64,000 nt of DNA from Planctomycetaceae bacterium (GTDB lineage Bacteria; Planctomycetota; Phycisphaerae; SM23-33), in NCBI GenBank assembly GCA_021371965.1, contig JAJFVE010000160.1, forward strand, positions 1 through 64,000. The letters run 5' to 3'. Shown here in pieces: positions 24,654-34,280 of this stretch. The first letter of the stretch is position 1, and each line of letters opens with the position of its first letter. Made by a program: the position numbers and the translations under genes. The notes under the pieces are model-generated. The model searched no databases. It was not told the origin of the DNA and saw nothing but the letters and a program-made list of their open reading frames with translations.

Positions 24654-26000
24654 ATGATCGGATGTCATATAGGTAGGATGTTCCAGGTTTCTGTCGCAGG
24701 CGGGTCGTACCAGGAAGGCCTGACGGCGATGCTGCAGGGCGTGCCGCCGGGGATGCTCCTGACCGAGCAGGAGATCTACGGCGACCTGCTGCTGCGCAAG
24801 CCCGGGGCGGATGAGCTATCCAGCCCTCGCAAGGAGCCAGACCTTCCGATCATCTATACTGGCTTGAATGCGGCCGACACCATCGAGGGCGCCGCCAACC
24901 GCAACCACACCAACGGCACGCCGTTGACGATTCTGATTCCCAACCTGGACCGGCACTTCATCCATGTCAAACAGTACCAGGACACCAACCGCACGCCGCG
25001 TCCAGGCCACGCTTCGTACGCCTCGTTCGTGAAATACGGGCCCGACGACGACGCCATTGGAGCGGGCATCTTCAGCGGTCGATACACATGCACTATCGTG
25101 GCTGCCGGTTTCGTAGCGAAGAAAGTTCTCGAACGCTGCGGCATCCGAGTCTTCTCGTACATCCGCGAGTTGGCAGGAGTCCGGTGCGGCGAGATCGACC
25201 CCAACAAGGCGATGGAGTATACGGAGGCGTACAAGAGGTTCCGCCGCGACACCGACCCATTCTATCAGCAGGTCTACGTCAACGCACGAGTCAACATGGA
25301 CATGCGGTTTCTCCAGAAGGCTGCCGTCTTCGCGCAGATCGAGAACGAGATCGACGTGATCCGCGCCAAGGCTCCGCCGATCAGTGCCAAGTGGGTCCTG
25401 GATCAATACGGCGTGCATCATGTCATCAACTGCCCGGACGTGGCGGCTGCTGGCGAGATGCTGGAGGCAGCCAATTGGATCACTTCGACCGGTGACTCCT
25501 CCGGTGGCGTGGTGGAGGTGGTTGCCTTGGGCGTCCCGGCAGGGCTTGGGGAACCCGTGTTCGACAAACTTGACGCCGAGCTTGGGCGGATGCTGGGCAT
25601 CGGCGCAGTCAAAGGCGTGGAGGTGGGCGCAGGCTTTGCAGTCAAGGACTTGACCGGCATCCAGTCCAACGATGCCATGGAAGCCCGAGAAGGCAAAGTC
25701 GCCTTTCGATCTAACCAAGCCGGCGGCATTACCGGCGGCCTGGCGACGGGCCAGCCCATCGTGGTCCGCCTGGCGGTCAAGCCCACGCCCACCATCGACA
25801 AGCCCCAGCAGACCATCGACAAGTACACGCTGGAAAACAAGCAGCTGGCCGCCATCACGCGGCGGGATCCTACCATCGTCGGTCGTATTTGGCCCGTCGC
25901 AGAGAACTACACGGCGATGGTCCTTCTGGACCATCTGATTGCCCATTACGGGTACCAGGCACTGAAGGACCGGTTCGATTCAACGGCGTCCATCCGCTGA
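24654..26000 (+). CDS. chorismate-synthase-like protein with altered active site
   Basis: 448 residues. The overall AroC pattern is clear: HIGRMFQVSVAG at the N terminus, GVPPGMLLTE, RTPRPGHASYASFVKYG, GVPAGLGEPVFDKLDAELG, VEVGAGF, SNQAGGITGGLATGQPIVVRLAVKPTPTIDK, and AMVLLDHL. Key sites are changed. The usual GESHG with its catalytic His reads GGSYQ. The RGGGRSSARET FMN loop reads GAGIFSGRYTCT. It is also longer than the usual 360 residues. It may do a related but different reaction, or be a divergent chorismate synthase. A DAHP synthase gene follows 26 bases later. Confidence 0.8.
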   Translation: MIGCHIGRMFQVSVAGGSYQEGLTAMLQGVPPGMLLTEQEIYGDLLLRKPGADELSSPRKEPDLPIIYTGLNAADTIEGAANRNHTNGTPLTILIPNLDRHFIHVKQYQDTNRTPRPGHASYASFVKYGPDDDAIGAGIFSGRYTCTIVAAGFVAKKVLERCGIRVFSYIRELAGVRCGEIDPNKAMEYTEAYKRFRRDTDPFYQQVYVNARVNMDMRFLQKAAVFAQIENEIDVIRAKAPPISAKWVLDQYGVHHVINCPDVAAAGEMLEAANWITSTGDSSGGVVEVVALGVPAGLGEPVFDKLDAELGRMLGIGAVKGVEVGAGFAVKDLTGIQSNDAMEAREGKVAFRSNQAGGITGGLATGQPIVVRLAVKPTPTIDKPQQTIDKYTLENKQLAAITRRDPTIVGRIWPVAENYTAMVLLDHLIAHYGYQALKDRFDSTASIR

Positions 26001-26026
26001 ATGAATGGCTGCCAGGGAGCAATAAC

Positions 26027-27055
26027 ATGGTTGTGATTATGAAGCCTGACGCGGGCGACGAAGACATCCGCCGGGTCGTAGAGAAAATCCGGTCCGAAGG
26101 CATGGATGCTCACGTCAGCCGCGGTAAAGAGACCACAATCATCGGCATCATTGGCGACGAGCGGGAGATAGATTTTGCCTCACTCGGTGCGCTTCCGCAC
26201 GTGGATCGAGCGATGCCGATCCTCAAGCCCTTCAAGTACGTCAGCCGGGACGTATGTCCTCAGGACAGGGTTGTTCGCGTAGGGAACGTCGAGATAGGCA
26301 AAGACCTGGTGTTTATCGCCGGGCCGTGTTCGGTGGAGGATGAGGACACCACGCTGCTGATTGCCGAACAGGTGCGGCAGGCTGGTGCCGATGTTTTTCG
26401 GGCCGGTGCGTACAAGCCAAGGACGTCCCCTTGGTCCTTCCAGGGCCTTCGGGAGAAAGGCTTGGAGATTCTCTCAAAGGTCAGGCGCGAAACCGGTCTG
26501 CCCATCTGCACCGAGGTCATCGACACCAGCGACATCGATGCTGTCGGTGAGCATACGGACATCTATCAGGTAGGCATGAGGAACATGCGGAATTACGCCC
26601 TGCTGACCAAGCTCGGCAAGACCGACAAGCCCGTCTTGCTGAAGCGGGGTGATTCGGCCACGCTGTATGAATGGCTTGCAGCCGCTGATTACATCGTCAG
26701 AAACGGCAACGAGAACGTCATTCTCTGCGAGCGCGGCATCCGAACCTTCGAGAGCTATACGCGTAACACGCTCGACTTGAACGCCGTCGCAGGGGCCAAG
26801 ATTGAATCGTGTCTTCCGGTGCTTGTGGACCCTAGTCACGGTACTGGCAGGTCCGACATGGTGGCCCCAATGAGCAGTGCATCGGTCGCCGCCGGGGCCG
26901 ACGGCCTCATGCTGGAAGTGCATTCTGAACCGCAGAAGGCATGGTCCGACGCCGCCCAGACCATCACGCCGCGAGAGCTCAAGGACATCGTGGAGGCGTG
27001 CAGGGCGCTACGCGGACTCCAACATAACGTTGGGCAACGGGAGAACCAGAAATGA
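26027..27055 (+). CDS. 3-deoxy-7-phosphoheptulonate (DAHP) synthase
   Basis: 342 residues from the ATG at 26027 (GGGAG 8 bases upstream). Residues 1-70 form a ferredoxin-like regulatory domain (MVVIMKPDAGDEDIRRVVEKI). The barrel has IAGPCSVEDED, RAGAYKPRTSPWSFQGL, RNMRNYALLTKLG, VLLKRGDSAT, ILCERGIRTFESYTRNTLDL, PVLVDPSHGTG and LEVHSEPQKA. These are the type I-beta (TIGR01361-style) DAHP synthase marks. It condenses PEP and erythrose 4-phosphate, the first step to aromatic amino acids. It shares the operon with PEPCK, a PEP producer or user, and with the AroC-like gene. Confidence 0.9.
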   Translation: MVVIMKPDAGDEDIRRVVEKIRSEGMDAHVSRGKETTIIGIIGDEREIDFASLGALPHVDRAMPILKPFKYVSRDVCPQDRVVRVGNVEIGKDLVFIAGPCSVEDEDTTLLIAEQVRQAGADVFRAGAYKPRTSPWSFQGLREKGLEILSKVRRETGLPICTEVIDTSDIDAVGEHTDIYQVGMRNMRNYALLTKLGKTDKPVLLKRGDSATLYEWLAAADYIVRNGNENVILCERGIRTFESYTRNTLDLNAVAGAKIESCLPVLVDPSHGTGRSDMVAPMSSASVAAGADGLMLEVHSEPQKAWSDAAQTITPRELKDIVEACRALRGLQHNVGQRENQK

Positions 27056-27675
27056 TATTCGCTGGAGTATGGTCGGAATGGGCGACAATACGAAGTGATC
27101 TGTTTCATTGGCGGAAGCGTCTGGCCATAGGTCGCAAGCTCGCTCTGTGTCTTGGAATGGCCTGCCTCACGGGGCTTCTGGCTCAAGTCCGGGTTCCGCT
27201 GCCCTTCACGCCGGTGCCGGTGACAGGGCAGGTGGTAGCGGTCCTTCTGGCCGGCATCTTGCTGGGAAGGCGCTTTGGCGCAGTCAGCCAGGTGATCTAT
27301 GTCGGTCTTGGAGCAGTCGGCGTACCGTGGTTTTCCGGCTGGACTTCCGGTTCCCTGTTCGGCCCGACGGCTGGATATTTGCTTGGGTTCATTGCGGCGG
27401 CTGGCTTGATCGGGTGGCTTGTCGACAACCATCCTTCTGTTCGACGATTGCCTTGGTTGTTGGTGTTGATGTCCTCCGGGATCGGGATCATCTACCTGTT
27501 GGGAGCCCTCCAGTTCGCGTGGGTAACGCGAATGGACCTGACGTACACGCTGAAATTCGCCGTTCTGCCGTTCATCCCGTTTGACGTGGCCAAGGCCATT
27601 CTGGCCGCTTCCGTTTCGTCTGCCCTGCTGCCGAAACAGAAGCGATGCCATCGCGGCGGTGAGGCACCGAGATGA
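27052..27675 (+). CDS. bioY: BioY biotin-transport S component
   Basis: 207 residues, ATGA overlap with the previous stop. About six membrane helices. Family stretches are TGLLAQVRVPLPFTPVPVTGQ, LAGILLGRRFGAVSQVIYVGLGAVGVPWF and FAVLPFIPFDVAKAILA. BioY is the biotin-binding membrane part of an ECF transporter. The energising EcfA and EcfT genes are not in this window, so host modules must serve. Biotin could be wanted for carboxylases in the same metabolic block. Confidence 0.9.
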   Translation: MIFAGVWSEWATIRSDLFHWRKRLAIGRKLALCLGMACLTGLLAQVRVPLPFTPVPVTGQVVAVLLAGILLGRRFGAVSQVIYVGLGAVGVPWFSGWTSGSLFGPTAGYLLGFIAAAGLIGWLVDNHPSVRRLPWLLVLMSSGIGIIYLLGALQFAWVTRMDLTYTLKFAVLPFIPFDVAKAILAASVSSALLPKQKRCHRGGEAPR

Positions 27676-29186
27676 ATCTCGCGATATTCCTGGATCGCGA
27701 TGGGACGATCATTGAGGATCGCGGGCACTTGCGAAGCCCGTCGCAGGTCGTGTTCTTTCCGGACACGGTGCGAGCCCTTCGGATGCTCCAGCAGCGATTC
27801 CGGCTCTTTATCGTGACCAACCAACCAGGAATCGCTGAAGGAGTCATCGGACCCGACGATGTGGCCGGGGTACATGACTTCGTCCTGGACCACCTTGCGC
27901 AGTCCGGCATAAACATCGAACGGGTGTATTGCTGCCCGCATCGGCGGGTGGATGGTTGCCGCTGCATCAAACCCAAGCCGTACTACTTGCGGCGGGCGGC
28001 ACGTGAATACGGCATCGACCTGCGAAAATCGTTCGTCGTCGGCGACCATCCACATGACGTGGAACTGGCGAGCAATGCCGGAGCGACCGGCATCTACGTC
28101 CTGACCGGACACGGAGAGAAACACCGAGCGGACCTGCCCGCGGAGGCGATTGTCACGTCTGGCATCTGGGCGGCCGCAACACGTATCGTCGAGATGTCCG
28201 GTCCTAGAGATTGCCGGGACGTGGGCAATGAGATATCGCGCGCGGCCGGGATCCTCCGGGCCGGCGGCGTGGTCGCCTTTGCCACCGAGACGGTCTATGG
28301 CTTGGGCGCAAACGTGTTCGACACCGAGGCCGTGGCCCGCGTGTTTGAGATCAAGGGCAGACCCCGGTTTGACCCGCTGATCGCCCACGTCAGCGACCGC
28401 CGTCAGGCCCGGTCGCTTGTCGCCTGTTTCCCGAAGGTGGCGCGGAAGCTCGCCCGACGGTTCTGGCCGGGCCCTCTGACGCTGGTACTTCCCAAGAGCG
28501 ACCGCGTGCCTGATATCGTCACCGCCGGGCTGCCCACCGTGGCCGTCCGCATGCCAGACCACCCGGCGGCGCTGGCGCTTATTCGAGAGGCCGGCGTGCC
28601 GTTGGCCGCGCCGAGCGCCAACCCGTTCGGCCGCGCCAGCCCGACGACGGCAGAGCACGTTCGGCAACAACTAGGCGGGGATGTCGAACTGGTGCTCGAC
28701 GGCGGACCATGCCGGGTGGGTATCGAGTCCACCGTCGTCTCGCTAGTTGAAGGCAAGCCGGCCCTTCTCCGCGCTGGCGGCGTGGCCGTGGAAGACATCG
28801 AGGCCGTGGTCGGCCCGGTGTTGCGGCCGACATCCGCCCCCAACCATCCCGCCGCCCCGGGACAGCTTCCCCAGCACTACGCGCCGCGAACACCACTGGC
28901 CTTGTACGCGAACGATCTGCACCCGGTAACCGGCCAGCGAACGGGGTTGCTGTCCTTCCGTGGACGTTCGGTTTCGCTCGGGTTTGCGGCTGTCGAGGTT
29001 CTCTCGCCCTATGGCGATCTTGAGGAGGCGGCAGCCAATCTCTTTGCGGCTCTGCATCGACTGGATGCCTTGGGCCTGGACCTCATACTCGCTGACCCGG
29101 TTCCAGACACAGGGCTTGGACTGGCGATCAACGACCGCCTGCGAAGGGCTTCGTCCGTGGCTGGTCGCGTGGAGAAGGTCACATGA
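27672..29186 (+). CDS. HAD-IIIA phosphatase (GmhB-like) fused to Sua5/YrdC threonylcarbamoyl-AMP synthase
   Basis: 504 residues. Residues 1-175 are a HAD-IIIA phosphatase of the histidinol/D,D-heptose bisphosphate type: FLDRDGTIIED with the nucleophile Asp, FIVTNQPGIAEG, the zinc-loop CCPHRRVDGCRCIKPKP, and VVGDHPHDVELASNAG. Residues about 190-400 are the YrdC domain (AAGILRAGGVVAFATETVYGLG, KGRPRFDPLIAHV, WPGPLTLVL, VPLAAPSANPFG) with the Sua5 C-terminal domain after it (AHYAPRTPL style as QHYAPRTPLAL). YrdC/Sua5 makes threonylcarbamoyl-AMP for the tRNA t6A base. ATGA overlap at both ends places it firmly in the operon. The fusion of a sugar phosphatase with a tRNA-modification enzyme is odd. 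Confidence 0.88.
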   Translation: MNLAIFLDRDGTIIEDRGHLRSPSQVVFFPDTVRALRMLQQRFRLFIVTNQPGIAEGVIGPDDVAGVHDFVLDHLAQSGINIERVYCCPHRRVDGCRCIKPKPYYLRRAAREYGIDLRKSFVVGDHPHDVELASNAGATGIYVLTGHGEKHRADLPAEAIVTSGIWAAATRIVEMSGPRDCRDVGNEISRAAGILRAGGVVAFATETVYGLGANVFDTEAVARVFEIKGRPRFDPLIAHVSDRRQARSLVACFPKVARKLARRFWPGPLTLVLPKSDRVPDIVTAGLPTVAVRMPDHPAALALIREAGVPLAAPSANPFGRASPTTAEHVRQQLGGDVELVLDGGPCRVGIESTVVSLVEGKPALLRAGGVAVEDIEAVVGPVLRPTSAPNHPAAPGQLPQHYAPRTPLALYANDLHPVTGQRTGLLSFRGRSVSLGFAAVEVLSPYGDLEEAAANLFAALHRLDALGLDLILADPVPDTGLGLAINDRLRRASSVAGRVEKVT

Positions 29187-29773
29187 ACGATGGAGTGCCC
29201 AACTTGCGGCCCAATTCCACCGGTGACATGCCTTGCGTGGATTCCTCGGTCTACATCGACCCGACCGCGCAGGTGATTGGCAACGTGCAGATCGATGCGG
29301 GCACCTTTGTCGGACCAACCGCCGTTCTCCGTGCGGACGAAGCGGATGCCGACGGCAAAGTTCACCCGCTTTTGATCGGACCAGGGGCCAATGTACAGGA
29401 CGGCGTCATCGTCCATGCGCTGAAGGGAACGCGGGTGGTCGTGGGAAGGGCATCGTCTCTGTCCCACGGAGCCGTCGTGCATGGCCCGGCGGAGGTCGGA
29501 GCCGGCTGCTTCATCGGCTTTCGCGCGGTTGTGTTCAACGCTGTCCTTGGCGACGGCGTGTATGTGGGGTCGGCGGCCGTTGTCCAGAACGTGCGCCTGG
29601 CGGCCGGAGCACTCGTGCCCCCTGGTCGCGTGGTCCTCACGCAGGACCAAGCCGACGCCCTGGGACAGACCGGAGCGGAAGAAAGGCTCTTTATGCAGGG
29701 CGTCGTCGCGGCTAACGCGGGATTGGCCGCGGGCTATCTGCGATCTGACCTGGAAAGGACACAACAGAGATGA
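29183..29773 (+). CDS. gamma-carbonic anhydrase-like hexapeptide-repeat protein
   Basis: 196 residues. It is a left-handed beta-helix with hexapeptide turns (IDPTAQVIGNVQIDAGTFVGPTAVLRADE, VIVHALKGTRVVVGRASSLSHGAVVHGPAEVGAGCFIGFRAVVF). The three zinc histidines appear in VIVHA, SLSHG and AVVHG, as in the Cam/CamH/YrdA group. It may hydrate CO2 to bicarbonate. PurE next door uses CO2 or bicarbonate-derived N5-CAIR, and PEPCK handles CO2, so a bicarbonate-supply role is plausible but inferred. It overlaps both neighbours by ATGA. Confidence 0.82.
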   Translation: MNDGVPNLRPNSTGDMPCVDSSVYIDPTAQVIGNVQIDAGTFVGPTAVLRADEADADGKVHPLLIGPGANVQDGVIVHALKGTRVVVGRASSLSHGAVVHGPAEVGAGCFIGFRAVVFNAVLGDGVYVGSAAVVQNVRLAAGALVPPGRVVLTQDQADALGQTGAEERLFMQGVVAANAGLAAGYLRSDLERTQQR

Positions 29774-30309
29774 CGGCTCTCGTTTCAATCGTGATGGGCA
29801 GCAAGTCGGACCTGGAGGTCATGTCCGAGGCCGCGAAAGTTCTGCGGGAGTTCGGCGTGCCTTGCGAGCTGCGGGTGATCTCGGCGCACCGCACGCCCGG
29901 CAGGGCGCACGAGTTTGGGCGCTCGGCGGAGGATCGCGGCACAAAGGTCATCATCGCCGGGGCCGGCAAGGCAGCCCACTTGGCCGGTGTGATGGCATCC
30001 CTGACCACGCTGCCGGTGATCGGCGTGCCCATGACGACTTCGGACCTTGGCGGGCTGGACTCCCTGCTCTCCACGGTCCAGATGCCCGGCGGCATCCCCG
30101 TGGCCACTACTGCCATCGGCAAGGCCGGGGCTGTCAATGCCGGCCTGCTGGCGGTTGCGATCCTGGCCCTATCCGACGGGGAACTCCGAGCCAAACTCAA
30201 GGCGTACCGCCAGAAGATGCAGACGGACGTGGAGAAAGCGGACCTCGAAGTACAGGAGAGCGGGAATGGAGATCCGAAACGTGCGGATCGAGATCATTCC
30301 GGCGGATGA
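29770..30309 (+). CDS. purE: N5-carboxyaminoimidazole ribonucleotide mutase
   Basis: 179 residues. PurE marks are VSIVMGSKSDLEVM (phosphate loop), RVISAHRTPGRAHEFG (catalytic His), VIIAGAGKAAHLAGVMASLTTLPVIGVPM, and LSTVQMPGGIPVATTAIGKAGAVNAG. It converts N5-CAIR to CAIR in purine synthesis. The last 20 residues are a polar tail beyond the domain that overlaps the next gene by 44 bases. No purK is adjacent. Confidence 0.93.
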   Translation: MTALVSIVMGSKSDLEVMSEAAKVLREFGVPCELRVISAHRTPGRAHEFGRSAEDRGTKVIIAGAGKAAHLAGVMASLTTLPVIGVPMTTSDLGGLDSLLSTVQMPGGIPVATTAIGKAGAVNAGLLAVAILALSDGELRAKLKAYRQKMQTDVEKADLEVQESGNGDPKRADRDHSGG

Positions 30310-30634
30310 CGGTGTCCTCGACATCCGCTGCTTTGAATTACCATCCGCGAGCTGCTACCGCAGATGGAAGATGCTCCTTGGCGAGGCGATGGACCTCGCG
30401 AAGTGGTGGCTCTCGGAGGGTCGAGACGCTCGCCGTCGCAGTCTGCCCATCCGATCCTTGCGGTCGGGCAACGTGTTGGTTTCGATGGCCACGCTTGAGA
30501 CTATCGATGTGCGCGGGCTTGACGCTCAAGGGAGGCAGAAGCTGAATGGATGCTCCTTGCCCAAAGAAGTCGTTCAATTCCTGTCAACGCGGCTGACGGA
30601 GCACCGGCAGGAACAGGCCGCACCGCCGTCCTGA
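30266..30634 (+). CDS. hypothetical protein at the end of the metabolic operon
   Basis: 122 residues from the ATG at 30266 with CAGGAG 8 bases upstream. It starts with strands VRIEIIPADDGVLDIRCFEL and a helix RRWKMLLGEAMDLAKWW, then SLRSGNVLVSMATLETIDVRGLDAQG. It does not match a family I know. It overlaps the purE end and is the last gene of the run. The 276 bases that follow (30635-30910) show no gene. Confidence 0.5.
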   Translation: MEIRNVRIEIIPADDGVLDIRCFELPSASCYRRWKMLLGEAMDLAKWWLSEGRDARRRSLPIRSLRSGNVLVSMATLETIDVRGLDAQGRQKLNGCSLPKEVVQFLSTRLTEHRQEQAAPPS

Positions 30635-30910
30635 TTGGAGCACGCAAATCTTGGACCACCGCCAGCGGAATGCAAGCCCATAACCCCAAGGTCTCAGTTC
30701 CCCATCTCGCGCGCAATAACCTGCCTGTCATCACAAACAATTCGCTGGTCGGGTTATGAGGTCGAGACATTCCGGCGACTTCTGCCATGTCTATGTTCCA
30801 TGTCGGGGGGGTGGCTTGGGAGGGTGGACCGCTTCTAGCCCGGACTGACGCCGGAAGAGATGCCTCGATTCTGCTCCGCGTTCCGTCATTGAATGAATCG
30901 GCCAATATTC

Positions 30911-31732
30911 TCACGGACCAGACGGCCCGCCGGCCGGCAGGGTAGCCGGGGATTGCGCACCGGCCGGCTCGATGGGGAGTTGGACTTCGCTGTACTTCTG
31001 CCAGAAGAGCATGAAAGGAGAGTTGTAGGCCAGCACGCGCGGCGGGCCCGCCGGCCGCCAATGCGGGTGCGTACTGAGCCACTGGCGAAGGTCGGTCAGA
31101 GCGCGACGGAAGTTCGCCTCGCCATACGAACCTTTCCGTCCGACAGATACCACTTGAAGCCGCCGCTCGTCACCGACAACAACGGCGCCGGCCTGCCCGG
31201 CCTGCCCCTGGCTGGTGCGGCGATAAAGGAATGCCATTGCCTGGGCGGAGTCCATCTTGGCCGGGTTTTCGGCGGCCGATGGGCTGTATTCCATTACTAC
31301 TGGGGCAGTCATCGCGATCTGCTGGTCCTGAATGTGGCGGAATAGGACCATGAACTGCCGGTTGCGTTTCTCTGGGTCGCGAACCCAAGCCGACCGCACG
31401 GGCGGGTAGGTCTTGACCCGTATCAGCCCGGGCAGGGATGGCCGAGGCCAACCGTCGGGTAAAGGAGACTCCTCCTTGATCTGGAACTCCCGAGCTTCCT
31501 TTGCCTGCGCCAGGGCAGTTTCAAGAATGGCCCCACGGGCCTCCGGGGCAGTCCGGCCCGCCCGGTCGATCGCCGCCGTGAGGATCACAGCCGCGTCCGA
31601 TTCCGCCGGCTCGGCTGCCAGTTCTGCCCGTACCCTTGCGGTTAGGTCCGCCTGCCCTATCGGCGACGCCGCACAGCCCGTGAAGACAACCACAACTCCA
31701 ACGCACCCGATAAGCAGCAGCTGGGTTCCCAT
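30911..31732 (-). CDS. SOUL-family lipoprotein
   Basis: 273 residues from the ATG at 31732 (AAGGAG 6 bases before; an ATG 7 codons upstream lacks this spacing). A lipoprotein signal precedes the lipobox FTGC (about residue 20). The C-terminal two thirds match the SOUL heme-binding protein family: [41 protein letters not shown], and [27 protein letters not shown] proteins bind heme or related tetrapyrroles. It would sit on the outer face of a membrane. It is transcribed divergently from the fasciclin gene. Confidence 0.8.
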   Translation of the reverse strand: MGTQLLLIGCVGVVVVFTGCAASPIGQADLTARVRAELAAEPAESDAAVILTAAIDRAGRTAPEARGAILETALAQAKEAREFQIKEESPLPDGWPRPSLPGLIRVKTYPPVRSAWVRDPEKRNRQFMVLFRHIQDQQIAMTAPVVMEYSPSAAENPAKMDSAQAMAFLYRRTSQGQAGQAGAVVVGDERRLQVVSVGRKGSYGEANFRRALTDLRQWLSTHPHWRPAGPPRVLAYNSPFMLFWQKYSEVQLPIEPAGAQSPATLPAGGPSGP

Positions 31733-31975
31733 GGGGCATCTCCTTATCAGCACAATTCTACGTTGCCTATATGGATTCAGGATAGAAATCCTGCACGGCG
31801 GGCGCCGCAGGACTACAATACAACATTCGCCGCACAGGTCATCAGGCTCGAAGAGTCCGGAGGTGTTCCCCCGGTCTGGCTTGCCCCGGCCGGCAGTGAA
31901 TTGCCTCGGAAGCGCCGGGCAAAAAGGTGGCGATGGACGTCTGTCGATAACGCCCCCAACGAGAGGAGTTTTCCC

Positions 31976-33157
31976 GTGTGCAAGAGATCAATGACAGGCG
32001 TGTTCGGCGGCATTATTGTGCTCTCCGTCATGGTCGCTGCCCGGCCGGCGGCGGCAGACGAGCCTCGTAAGGACATCGTGGACACGGCTATTTCGGCGGG
32101 GTCATTCAAGACGCTTGTTGCCGCCGTTCAGGCCGCCGGGCTGGTCGAAACCCTCAAAAGTCCCGGACCGTTCACGGTCTTTGCCCCGACCGATGAGGCC
32201 TTTGCCAAGTTGCCCAAGGGCACTGTCGAATCCCTTCTGAAGCCCGAGAACAAGCAGAAGCTGGTCGACATCCTGACGCTTCACGTCGTAGCCGGCCGGT
32301 TGACCGCCCAGGAGGTTGCACGGTTGCCCCTTGCCAATACTGTCCAGGGAACCAGCCTTCTGTTTACCGCGACGCCCGGCAAGGTTACAGTCGATGGCGC
32401 CAATGTTGTGACGGCGGACGTGCTTGCCTCTAACGGGGTGATCCACGTGATCGATCGAGTCCTATTGCCAAAGGATGTCGTGGAGACCGCTCGGGTGGCA
32501 GGAAAGTTCAAAACCCTGCTGGCGGCCGCCGCTGCTGCCGGCCTAGTGGACGCCTTGAAGGCACCGGGCAGTACGCTCACGGTCTTTGCTCCCACCGACG
32601 AGGCTTTCGCGGCGCTCCCGGCGGGGACAGTCGAAGACCTGCTGCGACCGGAGAACCGGGATCGCCTCGCGACCATCCTCAAGTACCACGTTTTGCCCAA
32701 ACGACTTGAACTGACGATCGACACAACACCAACCCTCCAGGGAGACAGCCTGCAAGTTCGTCCCACGGGCCCGGTCAAGGTTGAAGGGGCCACTGTCGTC
32801 CTGGCCGATATCAAGGCGACCAATGGCGTGGTCCACGTGATAGACCGGGTATTGATCCCAACCCTGCCAGAGCTGGCTCCTGCCCGAAAGGCAATGCGCG
32901 TGATCGAGTTGGCCATCGAACGCGGCGTGCCGCTGTTCAACTCGGGAAAGCCCGAGGCCTGCGCGGCGATCTACGAAGTCACCGCGCTATCGCTGCTCAG
33001 CGGGCATGCCACAGTCTTGGATGGGAATTCCCGAAAACAATTGAGCACCGCCCTGGCCGACATTCACAAGGATCATCGGCCCATGTCCCAGGCGTGGACT
33101 CTCCGTCATGCGCTGGATGCCGTCTATGCGTCGCTGAGAAAGAGTGACGGCAAGTAG
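31976..33157 (+). CDS. secreted protein with two fasciclin (FAS1) domains
   Basis: 393 residues from the GTG at 31976 (GAGAGGAG 7 bases upstream). A signal peptide ([22 protein letters not shown]) is followed by FAS1 domain 1 (residues 30-160; [48 protein letters not shown]) and FAS1 domain 2 (165-300; same motifs with [12 protein letters not shown] and [13 protein letters not shown]). A helical C-terminal part of about 90 residues follows and is not FAS1. FAS1 proteins mediate adhesion and surface interactions. A one-domain paralogue follows at 33663. Confidence 0.9.
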   Translation: MCKRSMTGVFGGIIVLSVMVAARPAAADEPRKDIVDTAISAGSFKTLVAAVQAAGLVETLKSPGPFTVFAPTDEAFAKLPKGTVESLLKPENKQKLVDILTLHVVAGRLTAQEVARLPLANTVQGTSLLFTATPGKVTVDGANVVTADVLASNGVIHVIDRVLLPKDVVETARVAGKFKTLLAAAAAAGLVDALKAPGSTLTVFAPTDEAFAALPAGTVEDLLRPENRDRLATILKYHVLPKRLELTIDTTPTLQGDSLQVRPTGPVKVEGATVVLADIKATNGVVHVIDRVLIPTLPELAPARKAMRVIELAIERGVPLFNSGKPEACAAIYEVTALSLLSGHATVLDGNSRKQLSTALADIHKDHRPMSQAWTLRHALDAVYASLRKSDGK

Positions 33158-33662
33158 GAGCTCAGAAGGCAAGGAAGGATCAGATCATCCGGTCTGTAGG
33201 ATTTGCCATACAGTGCCGTCCGCATCTACCATCCCGGTCTTATGACCCTCACAAAGTGCTTAAGTGCCGGATCGTTCCACCGGAGGCGCCCACCGACCTC
33301 GGGGTTTCGGCCTCGGAGGTCGTAGCCAGTTTGACCACTTGCGCGCCAAGGTGCGCAACTGCGTCAACTGGTATCTGTGGCGACCGTCTCTTGGTTATTG
33401 CCTTGCCATCCCTGGCTAGAGGCCACAGAAGCAAACTTGGGGGCGGTTGCATTAAGCAACGACGTGTGGAGATCTACAAATCTCAAACGATCTGCTATAT
33501 ACATAAATTATGGCATAATAAATAGTTATGAACTATAGTCCTGACTCTTGGGCACGATGTGCTTGATAATCGGCCGATGCGCACCTACAAGGGACCAGAG
33601 AAAGCCGGATGAAAGAACCATCCGCGACCAACAGTCACTTTAGTTAAGACAAGGAGATGAAC
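33158..33662. other. 500-base intergenic region with an AT-rich promoter-like stretch
   Basis: No credible gene was seen. The stretch 33478-33535 is much richer in A+T than the surroundings and contains TATATA, TAAATTAT and GGCATAATAAAT. This suggests the promoter of the fasciclin lipoprotein gene that starts at 33663. Confidence 0.4.
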
Positions 33663-34175
33663 ATGAAACTCGGCTTACTGGCGTGCATGTGCATCGGGAT
33701 GCTCACTATGACTGGCTGCGGGGGAACCCACTGTCCCTTGAGTCAACCTCCTCATCCAACTGCCCATCTGGATATCGTGGATACGGCAGTGTCCGCCGGA
33801 TCCTTCAAGACGCTGGTCACCGCGGTCAAGGAGGCGGGATTAGTCGAAACCCTCAAGAGCCCCGGGCCGTTCACTGTATTTGCCCCCACTGATGACGCTT
33901 TTGCCAAACTGCCTCACGGCGCCCTCGAGGGTCTCCTGAAGGATAAGGAGCAGCTCAAGGCCGTTCTTCTGTACCATGTCGTTCCCGGCAGGGTGACGGC
34001 CTCTGACGTGGTCAAGCTCCACAGCGCCAAGACCGCTGGCGGAGCGGAAGTCCCCATTAAGGTTGAGGGCGGACAGGTGAGCGTCGGCCCGGCCAGAGTC
34101 TTGAAGACCGATATCATGGCGACCAATGGAGTGATCCACGTGATCGACACGGTGCTTATCCCGCCGGCGAAGTAG
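33663..34175 (+). CDS. single-domain fasciclin (FAS1) lipoprotein
   Basis: 170 residues from the ATG at 33663 (AAGGAG 6 bases upstream; an ATG two codons earlier is too close to it). A lipoprotein signal with lipobox MTGC (about residue 18) is followed by one FAS1 domain: [47 protein letters not shown] and [18 protein letters not shown]. It is nearly identical in the first FAS1 motif to the two-domain protein at 31976-33157, so the pair is a duplication. A strong terminator follows. Confidence 0.9.
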   Translation: MKLGLLACMCIGMLTMTGCGGTHCPLSQPPHPTAHLDIVDTAVSAGSFKTLVTAVKEAGLVETLKSPGPFTVFAPTDDAFAKLPHGALEGLLKDKEQLKAVLLYHVVPGRVTASDVVKLHSAKTAGGAEVPIKVEGGQVSVGPARVLKTDIMATNGVIHVIDTVLIPPAK

Positions 34176-34200
34176 CAGTCCGCGGAAACAATCAGGCACG

Positions 34201-34250
34201 CCGTGCGGCAGGATCTTAGGGATCCGCCGCACGGTGTTTTTCCTTTTATC
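34201..34250 (+). terminator. rho-independent terminator after the fasciclin lipoprotein
   Basis: CCGTGCGGC and GGATC (34201-34215) pair with GATCC and GCCGCACGG (34221-34234), with one bulged base and a 5-base loop. The run TGTTTTTCCTTTT follows. Confidence 0.85.
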
Positions 34251-34280
34251 TGTCATGGCGAAGCGCCAAGGAGAAAAGCC

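Noticed and set aside
33256..33525. An 89-codon frame in the fasciclin intergenic region
   Set aside because: It has no ribosome site, runs into the AT-rich promoter-like stretch, and its composition is not protein-like.
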